A stretch of 64,000 nucleotides of DNA from Macrocystis pyrifera (Eukaryota > Sar > Phaeophyceae > Laminariales > Laminariaceae), in contig JASSKH010000042.1 of NCBI GenBank assembly GCA_031763025.1, positions 682,001 through 746,000 of the forward strand, written 5' to 3'. The notes under the pieces are model-generated. The model ran no database searches and was not told the origin of the DNA. It was given only the letters and a program-made list of their open reading frames with translations. Below are positions 29,981 to 42,100 of this stretch, piece after piece (position 1 is the first letter of the stretch; every line of letters starts with the position of its first letter). The translations under genes and the position numbers were made by a program.

Positions 29981-32165
29981 AATTGTTCGGGTATAAACGA
30001 AACAAAATACCCTTGTTCGAGGCGGAGGTTGGGGTGTAATGTAAGCAAATATAGAAACTACAAGGTTCGCCTCCGGCCTCCGGGGCGTGCCTAGGGGAGT
30101 GGCGCAAGAACGAATGGAGAACGATACAGCATGCGATATTGTATCATATACGTATATGATACAAATGTTACGACGTTATTAATTATCTGCATATTAGTGC
30201 TGTACCTATAGACGTGCACAGCAGAATACCCTTTTTTGTAGATTTGCACATGCATTTTTGGGGACAAAATATACATAGAAACAGTGTGTAACTGCTACTA
30301 TTGACAGAATCGCTTTAATATTTTTTCTTGATGATTCCGCAAAACATTGTACCAGGTATCATATTTGTCAGTATGTCCATGCATGTCTTTGTTGTGGCGC
30401 TCACGGCCATTAACAAGCAGGCCTCTCCCGCACAAAACCGAGGACTGCCAATAGCCAAAAATGTTTGAAAGCACTCCACGCGTGACGCACGGAACATAGC
30501 AGTACTGCAGTAGTAGTGGGATATATCGACAGAAATAGAAAAGGATGCACCGAAGAAGGGGCTGGAACTCTCGACCACACTCGGCCGCCCACGACAATCG
30601 CACTGCAGCAGCAGCGTTGTTGTACCTGTGGCAGCATGCATGCATCACACAGCAGCAGAGACCCCCCCCACAGCTCTGCAGATAGCAGGGTCCGATAAAA
30701 AAAGTAAGTACGTACCAGGTATTGAAAGGAGACCACAGCGATACGGCGCGGACAAAGTATAGCACACGCGTGATGTAGCTTCTGCTCTTCTGGTGGGCGG
30801 CAGGCGTATACAGCAGTATAGCGTTATAGCCAGCTGGTTGTAGCACGCGCCCTGCACTGATCATGTGTTGTGGTGTTTGTTTGTCTGTGGTGCCTGGGTT
30901 ACGTACATGATACAAGACAATAGTGGGAGGATCGAACTCGCGCCTTCAAGTCCAAAATCGGGCATCGTAGTCATTTTATTACATCAACAAAGATCCATTA
31001 TTTTTCACGGCGTGTACACACATGCACAGCAGTACAGCATAAGAGAGAGAGGTGGTGATAACAGATGACGAACCGAAGCCTCCGATAAAGCAACCTGCCA
31101 TAGCAGTACACCACGGACCGGCGACACATGCGCGTGGTGTTGCCCGCTGCTGCTTGTGCTGCTAGGCGGGGTTGTAACGTTGTTAGTGTTCTGTGCATGT
31201 TGTCTGATGTCTATTAATAGAAACACAAAACGTCGGAAATAAGACGACAGGTGGGGTACCTATATTTAATCCACACGGTCCTTACATTTCCGTCCAGAGT
31301 GTGGTTGGGTTTTGTCATACATTGCATCAAAAAGATAGGTGGATGGTGGATTACGGATCGCAGGCTCCGGTAAACACAACTAGCCACATCGGTATAGCGT
31401 GCGTCACACACGCACGGTGTTGCCTGCTGCAGCGTTGTAATGTTGTGCTCTCTGCCTGTTGTCTGTTGTCTACCTGGTGCATGTCTGGACTGTGTGCTTG
31501 TCAAAGGACAAAAAACTGACAACTTTTTACCGGTACGTACGTACGTGCAAAATAAGGCCTCTCGTACTGAAGATAGGGAAATCGCCGTATCCACTCCCGT
31601 CGAAAAAAAACTTTATGGGCTTGCCACGCGCCCCGGAGGGCACGGATCGCGCCCGGATCTCGACCAATGTGTCCGGCTGGGCTTCCCGTGTCGACTACTT
31701 AGAGATTCACCAAAAAGTGCTCGTATGAAAAGAAAAGTTGGAAAAAGTACGAAAAATTCACAAGCATACTACATATATTAAAACCACAGTTGTCAAGCGT
31801 GGGTATCTGAGGCGCTCATGCAGGTAGCTGATGCGACATGCGAAGGTAAGGCTGTCAGCTGAAAGTCTCCATGGAGGGGAATATACTGTATGGCCCCAAA
31901 CACTTCCCCTGTCCTACTTATGGCCCAAAACACTTCCCCTGTCCTACTTTTTTGGGTGGTGTATGGCCACACACAACTGTCTGTCTGCGCTCGGCACCAT
32001 TTTAACGGGTTATTGAACGGAAGGTAGTACTTGCTCCTGTTAGTCTTCTGCCACTCATGTCTACGTACTTCGGTGTAATTTTCACGTGAGACGTTTATGG
32101 ATTTTCGCGAATCGGCAACCGGATATTCCTGCTGATCCTGCAGGCGGAATCCCCACTCGCCCGCC
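29981..32165. other. No recognised gene
   Basis: It includes a 26-bp perfect palindrome at 30139-30164 and several CAGCAG- or TACCAGGTA-containing stretches. Opposed open frames at 30298-30915 and 31214-31594 are not supported by splice or family signals. Confidence 0.4.
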
Positions 32166-33780
32166 ATGGGCTCAGGCAAATTCATCGCTCCCCGTTCTTG
32201 GCGGGGCGCATGCGGCATCACGTGGTCCGGCAGATGTGAGTACTGTATATATATTCCGTTGATTAGGTTTCAACTTCGACAGGGCACGCGTTGTACAAAA
32301 TCTACGCGTGGGCAACAAAGCTTATCCGCATCGTGCCCCAACATTATGTGCGTCACTGATTGCAGGCGCACGCGTCTGAGGGCCGTCAGATGCAATCTTC
32401 GGCCAGCGGAAAAGATACCAAGGAGGCCCCAGCGCACAGAAATTCATAAAGGAGCGGTGATGCTGGCGATGCTCGTGGCACCAAGCCTGTTCAAGTGGTG
32501 CTCGTGCGTGGAGCTATGACGCTGATGCTTGGATCCTGGACAATTAAAATATAATCGTTCCTACGCCATGGGTAACTTTAGCGTGTGCACGGTCGTGGCT
32601 GACTCTGGATGCATGTCATTGCAAGCGTTTGCGACAATATCTCTCGCACTTGTACTATTGACAGCTCCGAAACGTTACGATGACCACCCCTCTACGCACT
32701 AATGTTATAAGTCTAAAAAAACGTGAGCCTGTCCACTAACATAATCCAAGGACGTCTTGAATTTCCCTTCAGGTTGGCAGGGCGGCTGAAAGGCATACCT
32801 CAATTTCATCGCGCACAATGCTGCTGCTCTGAGTGTGCTTCTTCACTCTGCCTACCATATCGACAGCACGGAATGCGGGTATTTACTCATTCCCACACCT
32901 GGCCTTGCGCAGTCCGCCGCAGAAACCGCTTCAGGTCGGTTGCCGTCTCAACATCGAGACCGCTCTTTGCACATTGTGCAGGAAACACTCGGAGCTCTTG
33001 CTCCCTCACTTGACGTCTCAGCTACAGCTTACTTACTGCCCCAAATACCATTGTAAAGCTAAAGACAACGATGCCAGCAGAGAGGGTATTGCCGCCGGCT
33101 GCCACACCCTGTTCGCTTTGCTGCAGTCGCCCTTTCCTCGATGTGGCACATCATGTTTGTTGTATTCGTACCTGAAAGCAGTTGCGCGATGGACGGATGG
33201 TCGTACCTTACTGTTCGGCGACAAGGGTTTGCAAGGTCCCGTGCGTTTGTCTTTAGCCCTTTTGGGAACTTATCCAGATGTAGTGACCTAGACAACAAAT
33301 GCGGTATTTTAAATCGTCTAGGAAGAGCGTGGAGCAGTACAAGATTCATCCTCTGTATGAAGTAGCTGTGCAGCTTCGTGCGGCTGTTGCTCCAATCGTG
33401 TTAATTTTCGACACTGTGTCCCTCTGAAGTCCAAAAGGGGTTTTCCGTCAGCATCTTCTGATTGTGGCCTCCGAATATGTGCTTTGTTTTTTCTCGGAAA
33501 CGAGATACGGGTTCATCGCTTGCTCGTAACTGTGGAGAATCTGAAAGTGCTTACTATAAGTATTATTGGCGTGAACACACAACAGATGACAGGGCCACGC
33601 CGTCTGACTGCAGCACGAGGCTTAAAGGGAACAACACTTCGGCGACGCAAGAAACTTTGCACTGAATTCAACCCCACAGGACTGCTGACGGCCATCATAG
33701 CGGAACTTCGGCGAATTTCGGTTTTGTTTTTACATTTCACAGCAGTTTCGACCTGTATGTTGATGAATGCAGGCGTTTGA
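32166..33780 (+). CDS. Tentative multi-exon gene, unrecognised
   Basis: A possible first exon 32166-32235 (MGSGKFIAPRSWRGACGITW...) ends at GTGAGT in phase 1. Acceptor GACAG at 32281 continues in phase (WHALYKIYAWATKLIRIVPQ). Further coding-like stretches are near 32790-32940 (AHNAAALSVLLHSAYHIDST), 33335-33400 (KSVEQYKIHPLYEVAVQLRA) and 33410-33780 (PTGLLTAIIAELRR). The joins between the later pieces were not resolved, and several frames are open at once. No family is recognised. A gene here is likely but its structure is a sketch. Confidence 0.3.
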
Positions 33781-34569
33781 GGGTTATATGTTCTTAAACG
33801 TACCTCACCAACATGTAGAATCCCCGATTTTGCCGTCTGCAGTCGGAGCGTTCGCAAACGGCGCGGCTGCTGTCATGCGCATTTATCGATATCCCGAATG
33901 CAACTTTTCAGGTTGAATACTCATACTTGTAGTAAGGTAACTTTTAATCCACCTAATTTTTCTCGGGAACAAGTGCGCTGAGCTGCCATCGTCTTACACT
34001 GTTTTCGCCCTCTATAGTTACCACATCATGCCTTTCCTAGACTGTTGGGAGGGCTGACACTTGTACCGATACTGTATGTAGCCTGAGTACCATGCTTTTC
34101 ACAATGGCAATGGTGACTGCCTTTCACAATAACAGTAGGTATTCCTGGTTGGTACTCTGTGCGTAACATTTTGAAGTCGCACCTGGGGCACATGAAGTCA
34201 CTCGTGCTGCAGGCCCATCGCCCACATTGGCCAAATGTTTCGCACAAAATCCTGGTGATCAATTTTGCGCACGAACGAGCACGCAAGGGTGTATTCAGAT
34301 ACCCCGCGTACCACTCGTATCGACCCAGGGCAGCTGTTATTCGCCTCTTTCCTGAAGCTGCGTTTTTGTACCTTTTTTTATAATTTTTGAAATTCTCAGT
34401 TTGTAGAACTGAGTCTCTGTTTTGGTAAATGCAAATCTGTCTGTCTGTCTGTCCGCAAGGCTTATATTTTCAAGCACTTTCCAATGGCCGATATGTAAGC
34501 TCGTTACAGATGATATTCGTACGACGTTTTCGACCCTTACGGACCTTATATACTGAAACATACCATACC

Positions 34570-34805
34570 ACCAGGCAAATTTAGCCATGTAATACATCCA
34601 CGACATCGTACCATGGTACCATACCGCAAACGTACCATACCATATACTGTGTTTTTCCCTTACCGTACCGTCAACACATACCATACAACATACGGTGGTT
34701 TTCCCATATTCCCATATACCATACCACCAAATATCCCATATTCTACCATACCACCAACATGTCCCATATCCCATATACCATACAACCAACATATCCCATA
34801 TCCCA
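34570..34805 (+). repeat. CCATA-rich degenerate microsatellite
   Basis: Interspersed CCATACCA and CCCATAT units; low complexity. Confidence 0.75.
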
Positions 34806-35025
34806 TACCGAGTTGGGGAGACGTCTATACACCAGACCAGGTGCCTGCTACTGCTGGAGTGCCGTCTTATTGTGCAAGGGTGGCGATGAATACAATAGTT
34901 GGCTCAGACGCCCATACCGAGTTGGGGAGACGTCTATACACCAGACCAGGTGCCTGCTACTGTTGTAGTGCTGTCTTGTTGTGCAAGGGTGGCGATGAAT
35001 ACAAGAGTAAGAGTTGGCTCAGACG
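34804..35025 (+). repeat. Tandem duplication, ~108 bp period
   Basis: Two near-identical copies start at CATACCGAGTTGGGGAGACG (34804 and 34912) and include CAGACCAGGTGCCTGCTACTG and GTGCAAGGGTGGCGATGAAT. They differ at a few bases and by a short insertion in the second. Confidence 0.85.
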
Positions 35026-35099
35026 CTTGGGTCCCAGGCTCACTGCAGCGCATTGGCCGCTGGTGTGGACGAAATAGACAAAAAACATTAGCTACGAGT

Positions 35100-36830
35100 A
35101 CTACTACTGCTGCATCCGTCTCGAGTGGCAAAAAATGGGCTTTTTGTCAGGTTTGGGAGGATACCGTAGGACGCCGCCGGCAAGATCTGGCCCCCTAGAG
35201 TATGCATCCACCTCATTTCTTCGAGCCCGTCATCTATACTAGTTGATCTTTCCCGCCACCGAGCGGGTTGCCCGTGGGCCGAGTCTCTGTCGAGACCGAG
35301 CGGTCTTTTACAGTTACTGTACAACAAACGTCTATCGTCTATTGTCGCACGAGCAGGTCTTTTAGTCTTTTACAGTACAACAAACGTGTCGAATCGCAAA
35401 AAATGGGCTTCTTTTCAGGTTTGGGAGGATACCGTTGGACGCCGCCGGCAAGCTCTTGCCCCCTAGAGCATGCATCCACCTCATTCCTTCGAGCCCGTCA
35501 TCTATACTAGTTGATCTTGCCCGCCACCGCGCGGGTTGCCCGTGGGCTGAGTCTCTGTCGAGATCGAGCGTCTATCGTGTATCGTCGCACCAGCTGAAAC
35601 AATACTTTTTTGGTGTACTTCGCTATAGCAGGTATTTTACAGCAGTACAACAGGAGAGGGTTACTTTTGTGCCACAGCAAAATTATCGACGAGTACTGCT
35701 GTACTGCAGAGTGCTGTATCCAAGCAGTATCATATCAGAATGGCAAAAAAAATGCATTTCGTCTATCAGTACATCAGTACAACAAACGTCTCGAATGGCA
35801 AAAAATGGGCTTTTTTCAGTTTTGGGAGGATACCGTTGGACGCCGCCGGCAAGCTCTTGCCCCCTAGAGCATGCATCCACCTCATTCCTTCGAGCCCGTC
35901 GTCTATACTAGTTGATCTTGCCCAACACCGCGCGGGTTGCCTGTGGGCTAAGTCTCTGTCGAGATCGAGCGTCTATCGTGTATCGTGGCACGAGCTGAAA
36001 TAATATTTTTTTGGTGTACTTCGCGTTTCCATTCGCATACTATAGCAGGTATTTTACAGTACAACAGGAGTGGGTTACTTTCAGTGCCACAGCAAAATTA
36101 TCTACGAGTACTATTGACTGTCTCTCGAATGGCAAAAAAAAATGCATCCTATCGCAGGGCTTTCACAGCAGCGAAAGGCAAAAAATGTTTTTTTTTTTTT
36201 CAGGTTTGGGGGTATACCGTAGGACGCCGCCGGCAGCAGCGGATCACTTTCTACTTTTCGCCTTTATTTGTTTGCGGTCGTTATCGTATGTTTCGGTACT
36301 CGCATATAATAACCCGCCAGTTGAAAATACATGTCAATCTGTCGAATGTGTAACAACCCACAAAATGTTTTTCATTGGCCAACAAAGCGTCGCCATTCGC
36401 ATACTATAGCAGCAGTAGAGCCTGAAAACTATTACTAAAAACTTGCATACCAACTCGTAGGTCTTTTACAGTTAGTTGATTATTTTTTCTACTTTTCGCC
36501 TTTATTTGTATTTTGCGATCCTCGTCGTAGGTTTCGGTACTCGCAAAAATAATGACCCAAAATTGCATACTGTAGGTCTTTTACAACAGCATCAGTTAGT
36601 TGATTACTTTCTACTTTTCGCCTTTATTTGCATTTTGCGATCCTCATCGTATGTTTCGGTACTCGCAAAAAATATTTAACTCGGCAGTTGAAAATACGTC
36701 AATCTGTCGAATGTGTAACAACGCACAACAAAAAATGGGCTTTTTTCAGGTTTGGGAGGATACCGTAGGACGTCGGCGGCAAGCTCTTGCCGCCTAGAGC
36801 ATGCATCCACCTCAGTTCTCATTTCGCCAA
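35100..36830 (+). repeat. Five exon-like tandem repeat units
   Basis: The motif TTTTTTCAG then GTTTGGGAGGATACCGT, ACGCCGCCGGCAAG and GCATCCACCTCA recurs at about 35151, 35419, 35820, 36204 and 36750. Each copy is usually preceded by GGCAAAAAATGGGC. Each looks like a splice acceptor followed by a short coding exon, but all three frames are partly open and the true frame is uncertain. Units two and three share about 270 bp downstream, including TCTATACTAGTTGATCTTG. Diverged copy at 19640-19860. Confidence 0.7.
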
Positions 36831-36839
36831 CAACAACTA

Positions 36840-38080
36840 TTTCGCGGTACAGATATCTCTTGTCAATCTGTCGTTTACTTGTTGTAATAAACAACCGACA
36901 TGTTTTGCTTTGGCCAAGAGAGAGTCGTCAGCTTTCTGACTGATTGTTGGAGATCTCTCCCCGTTCATGTTTCGTTTTGCATTGGCCAACAGTTTTGTAT
37001 TTAGCCCTGCAACCCCAATTACACCTCAATGATATCGATCCCATTGCTGTGGTACTGGTGCGGGTGCTCGTGCCGTCTTCGTGTGCTGCTGCTGCTGGAT
37101 ATATGTCCCCGCCGAGTACTATAACAAGTGGTACCGATAGTCAACAAGTAGACGCCCTGCCTGAGCCAAACACAGCACTCTGGGGTTCCGTCTGTGTGTG
37201 CTGGTCCCGACTGGCCTCTCCCGTCACTCTCAACAACTCCACCTACGACTTCACAAAAAAGAGACAAGCAAACTGAGAACAGCGCTCGAATGCATTTCAT
37301 CGAGGGCAATAACAATACGTAAGTACCAGGTATGTTTTGTATTTGGTCAATACGTACGTATTTTGCAGTAAGGTTCTTTTTTTGTTTTTTTTGCAGATTA
37401 TAATCACACCCTGGACGATAGACAATGGCCACTGCAACAGCAATATAATACCTGGTACCTGGTATGGCGCAATGAACGTGTCTATTGCCGTCGGTAGTGT
37501 CTATCGATTTACTCCTTGCCCAGTCTATTGTCGCCGGTAGTGGCTATCGATTGGCCTACATTTTGATTTTTTTCCCTTCTTATCCTTATGAAAGAAGTAC
37601 TACATAGTGGGTGGGTGACGAGCGTATTTTGGCCCACTCACTATTGCTCTTTTTACTTAGTTAAGTGTTCACCGGGATGAATAGTCCCCTTTTTCCTTCT
37701 CGTATCTTTCCCCTTGCACCTCCCTTTTGGCTCATGCTCGGGGTAAGTATGTATGTGTCTGAGCTGTGGCTTCCCATTTTATTTATTTATTTGGGATTCT
37801 TCTCCTTTTCTTTCTTTTTCTTTTTCTTGTTCTTTTTCGGTTTGGTTTTTTCGTTGCTTCTCTTTCTTTATGGTGTATTTTGGTTGCTGGCGTATGTATG
37901 TATGTTGTGTCGGCCGCACCTAGTGCGAAGGCATGGTATTACGTAGGCTATTAATGCATTACGGTGTGTTATCTCTGTGTCGTAGTCTGTGACCACAGAG
38001 CTCGTATCTTTCTAGGGTGAAGAATCAGCACGGACACTGGGCTTGCTGGATGTCGACGAGTAGAAGAACGGTTTAATGTG
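36840..38080. other. No recognised gene; pyrimidine tract
   Basis: Contains a CT-rich tract (about 37790-37870). Near 37475-37555 it has the first scattered units of the ATCGAT minisatellite. Confidence 0.5.
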
Positions 38081-38089
38081 AAGAACACA

Positions 38090-39275
38090 CACACACTTCC
38101 CAATACATTGTCGTCGGTAGTAGCTGTCGATTGACTACATCCCCAGTCTATTGTCACCGGTAGTGGCTATCGACTGGGTGTTCCACAATCTATTGTGGCA
38201 GGCGATGTCTATCGATCGATCACATCCCCAATCTATTGTCACCGACAATGGCCATCGATGGATATATCTGTGGAAGCCATGTCTATCGATTGTTACCGTC
38301 GTTAAATCTATTGTCACCGATAATGTCGTTCGATGGATACTCCCCACAATCTACAATATATTGTGGCAGGCAATGGCTATCGATTGTTACCGTCCTTAAA
38401 TCTATTGTCACCGGCAATGTGCATCGGTAGGTACGGCTCACCATCTACTGTAGTCCGCAATGTATGCCGATCGACACGCGTACAACGTACTCTGCTGAGC
38501 ACAGCATGGTATCTATGATGTGACAACCGCAAATATAATGAGTGCATGGTTTATCTTGACACCGCACTTGACACACGACAATGGGTGTATGTCACGGTAT
38601 ATCGTGACCACGTGTTTTCAGCGGCTGGGCCAACCAATGAAACAGGAAGCTTAAACGTTTCGATAAATAAATGTGTGCGTTTCGATAAGTATGTAATGCC
38701 ATGGTTTTCGATCCTGGGCAACACACAAAGGCCGCTGCAGCAATAACAGGGATATAATGTGGTGCAATGGACGCGTGTATTGCGGTCGGCAATGTCTTTC
38801 GATTGCTATCGTCTCCAATCCGCTGTGACTGACAATGGCCGTCGATGGACAGACTTCTCAATCCATTGCGGATGGCAATGGTCAACGATGGATGCGCTGC
38901 ACAACGTATCGTTGGTAACATCTATCAATAGATTTCCCTCCCCGTCTGTTGTCACTGCCAATATCTATCGATAGCTTTTTCCCCTCGTCTACTCGTATTG
39001 TCGCTGGCTCTATCTATCGACATATTTTCCCCTCGTATATTGTCGCTGGCAGTATATATCGATAATTTTTCCTCTTGTCTATTGTCGCTGGCAGTATCTA
39101 TCGATATATTTTTTCCTCGCCTATTTACGCTAGCAATATCTATCGATACATTTTCCCCTCGTCTATTGCTGCTGGCAATATATATCGATCATTTTTCCTC
39201 TTGTCTAGTGTCGCTGGCAATATATATATATATATCGATAGATTTTTCCCTCGTCTATTGTCGCTGTGGCAATAT
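38090..39275 (+). repeat. ATTGTC...ATCGAT minisatellite
   Basis: A degenerate repeat of roughly 42-60 bp units built on TCTATTGTCACCGGCAATG followed by CTATCGAT. Each unit pairs ATTGTC with GACAAT-like sequence (a small hairpin) and adds the palindrome ATCGAT. Units are most regular at 39000-39270; a more complex section lies at 38480-38760. No coding potential is claimed. Confidence 0.85.
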
Positions 39276-39279
39276 ACCA

Positions 39280-40985
39280 TTGTGTGTCTATTATATACTT
39301 TGGCGTATGTGCTACATTTTTTTAGTGTTAACATGCCAGGGGTGCACATGTAGGCCTTCCTGCCGCTACCTCCCCTCATTCCGGCCGCATTTTTTAATCC
39401 CGCACTGGGTTCAATATCTCATTTCCGTATTGCGAGTGAGTGTTGTGCTGAGTTTAAGTGTATATATCTTGTATCTTGAACCATGAGAAAGGCGCTCGGA
39501 GCTTTGAAAGCCGATTTTGTACTAGGTTTCGAGCCGAAACCAACCTATCTAGAGGTGGGGTCCACCTCTCGGTGAACTGTTTGCTGGGGGTGCCTCACAT
39601 TGCGCGCCCCTCCCGACTCTGCCAGTGGCGGCCTCGTCCGGGGCTCGCATCGAGTCCCGGGGGAGAGTGCTAAAATCGTGTTTTTTACAAAGCAAAAGTG
39701 TTCCGATGTCAAGTGTCTTCTCGTGCACATGGAAAGGCATCAGTCCAAGGCACGCTAGGTTAGATGCCGAGTGGCTCAACGCACAGCCTGTCCACTTTCA
39801 AATATTTAGTGTTTCAGGGGATCAAATCCAACGGACTTTTTTTTTTTGTTTGGCACGACAACATGTATTTGCTACCAAGTACCAAGGTATGTATGTTTGC
39901 TGCTGTTTATTGTTGACAACAACGTTACTACGGGGGACCACATAGTTAATGGGACCAAATCTTGTTAGTAAAAATACTTGAATATATAGGTTTTTATGTA
40001 CACCATAAGTCCTATTAACTATGGACCCCGTAAAAGTTGTAGTATCTATCACGTTAATTATGCACGTATCATATCACCATGTATTTTGCTATACTGCTGA
40101 TGTTTGTTGTGGACAACAACGTTATTTTGTCACGTTGTATCATTTTATATCATCATACAAGCAGGTATTCCGTAGGTATATCATATTAATAGTAGTGCTG
40201 TTGCTGCTGTTGTGCGAACGAGTGCCAGCAGATAACAACGGCACGTTGACGTAGGCCCAGAGAGAAAACGGCAAACGAGCCAGATGAGAGCGATACTCGA
40301 CGGTGATATTCGAAACGATCCCTCGTCGCTTTTGTGCCAAATCAGTTAAACACTAAACACAAGTAAAAATCACACGCCAGGAGCCCTGCTATTGGCCAGC
40401 TTCACATCTCACCTGAGTTTGGCTTGAAATGGCCAGATACGCCTGAGTTTGTCTACTTCGCCTATACTGCTGTAGCTTTCAACTGCAAATTGAGCCGGTC
40501 AGAGAGGCTATACGTACACTGTTTTTTCTCTTCGTGTTGTATGCGGGTCTCCGATCCCTCGGTTGCAATTCTTACGTGTAAACCCTGTACGTATTGTGCG
40601 GGCAATTGTGACCCGGATTTTGGGGGTTTTTGAAAAAAATATCACGGGTATACCAAACTTGAAATAATCTACACAATACCTCATGCTCGCAGGAAGCTCT
40701 TCGCAAGAGCTTTCCAATGAGCCTATAAAAACAATAGGGAACGCGCTGTGAAGCTCACAATCGAGTGTTGACCGTCGCCGCAGAAGGCATTTCACCGAAC
40801 AAACATCGCCATACCTCAACAACTACAGCGCGTGCGCCAAAACAAGTTGCAGATATGGAGAGCTCACAATGCAACACAGGTGAGAGAGCTGAGCTCAGCG
40901 ATTTTATGGCATCTGAACCATCCCCGATCCCCAGTATACCAGGCCAAAACAATTAAAAACAAAAACTTTCGAATTGAATATTTTC
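39280..40985. other. Mostly unassigned; possible terminal exon near 40770-40956
   Basis: The plus-strand segment 40768-40956 reads as an ordinary C-terminal peptide (…AELSDFMASEPSPIPSIPGQ…stop), but no upstream exon can be linked and another frame is also open. The rest shows nothing recognisable. Confidence 0.25.
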
Positions 40986-40989
40986 AAGG

Positions 40990-41365
40990 CTTATCACGGT
41001 AATTTCGGCGGGACGGTAACGGCGGTAACGGCGGAACGGGACGGGACGGTAAAACCGCCGTCAAAATGGTCCCGCCGTCCCGTCCCGTCCCGCCCGACAA
41101 AATCCCTGACCGTCGTCACTTAACCGTCCCGTCCCGCCCATAAAATCTCTCCCGTTGGAAATTACCGTCCCGTCCCGCCGTGACACCGAAAAATTACCGT
41201 CCCGTCCCGCCGTGGCACCGAAAAATTACCGTCCCGTCCCGTCGTGACACCGAAAAATTACCGTCCCGTCCCGCCGTGACACCGAAAGATTACCGTCCCG
41301 TCCCGCCGATAAAATCTCTCCCGTAGGAAATTATCGTTCCGTCCCGTCGTGGCACCGCCTCCGGC
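40990..41365. repeat. GGGAC/GTCCC pentamer array
   Basis: Repeated CCGTCCCGTCCCGCCG blocks separated by a spacer of GACACCGAAAAATTA type with a period near 42 bp. The unit is shared with both arms of the 42.1-43.6 kb palindrome. Confidence 0.8.
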
Positions 41366-42100
41366 GGACATAACTTGCCTCTTCCCCTACAAGAAACAAT
41401 CGTGGTCGTCTGTTCCCATCCATTTCCACCACGAATTACGAAATTAATCAAGCAATTTCGAGTTGTACCAACTTCAATAGTAATTCCTATATAAATACAT
41501 GTGTTATCATAAATCGTGCGCAACTCCCATCTATAAATGAAATACGTATAGAATAGTAGTAGGCGTATTACCCAGCTTGCAAAATTGGGTATCAACTATT
41601 CAATTACTATTCAGTCGAACTCACAGATCACGTATTTTCATCGTCTTGCTTATATAATACCTGGTCAGTGATACGAAATTGCTGTGGGTACCACACTTAC
41701 TTCTGCTAGGAAAAGCTGTGCTGGTGGTGTTGATCAGCAGCTGGTCGATGATTTGTTTTATATACTTTCAAATGAAGGTAAGTACAAATATTGCCATCTA
41801 CGAAAAATAATGGAAATTACCACCAAGTAGTAACTAGTGGTGGTGTTGTTTTTTCTTTTCATTTTTTTTAAAGAATCTTCATACTTCATATTTCCCCTCG
41901 CAACTGAAACCAGAGTAGTATCATAACCCACCACCTGCCACAGGCTCGCCACCACACACAAACAGCACAGAGACCACTCAACTCACGATCACACCAGTAC
42001 TGGTGTGGCCCAAAAAGATTTCAGGAGACATGCCATCAAGCGGGACGCAAAACGTGCGCTGTCAAGGATGTGGGGCCGAGTACTACACACATTAAAACCT

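Noticed and set aside
30900-30990. tRNA-like T-arm (GAGTTCGATCC on the minus strand)
   Set aside because: The neighbouring bases do not form a T stem, and no box A or D arm is found upstream; not supported as a tRNA or SINE.
34804-35025. CRISPR-like array
   Set aside because: Two adjacent 108 bp copies with no short repeat-spacer alternation; the window is eukaryotic.
36011-36409. 132-codon frame in the tandem exon-like region
   Set aside because: It crosses unit boundaries and poly-T acceptor tracts; it is not preserved between units.
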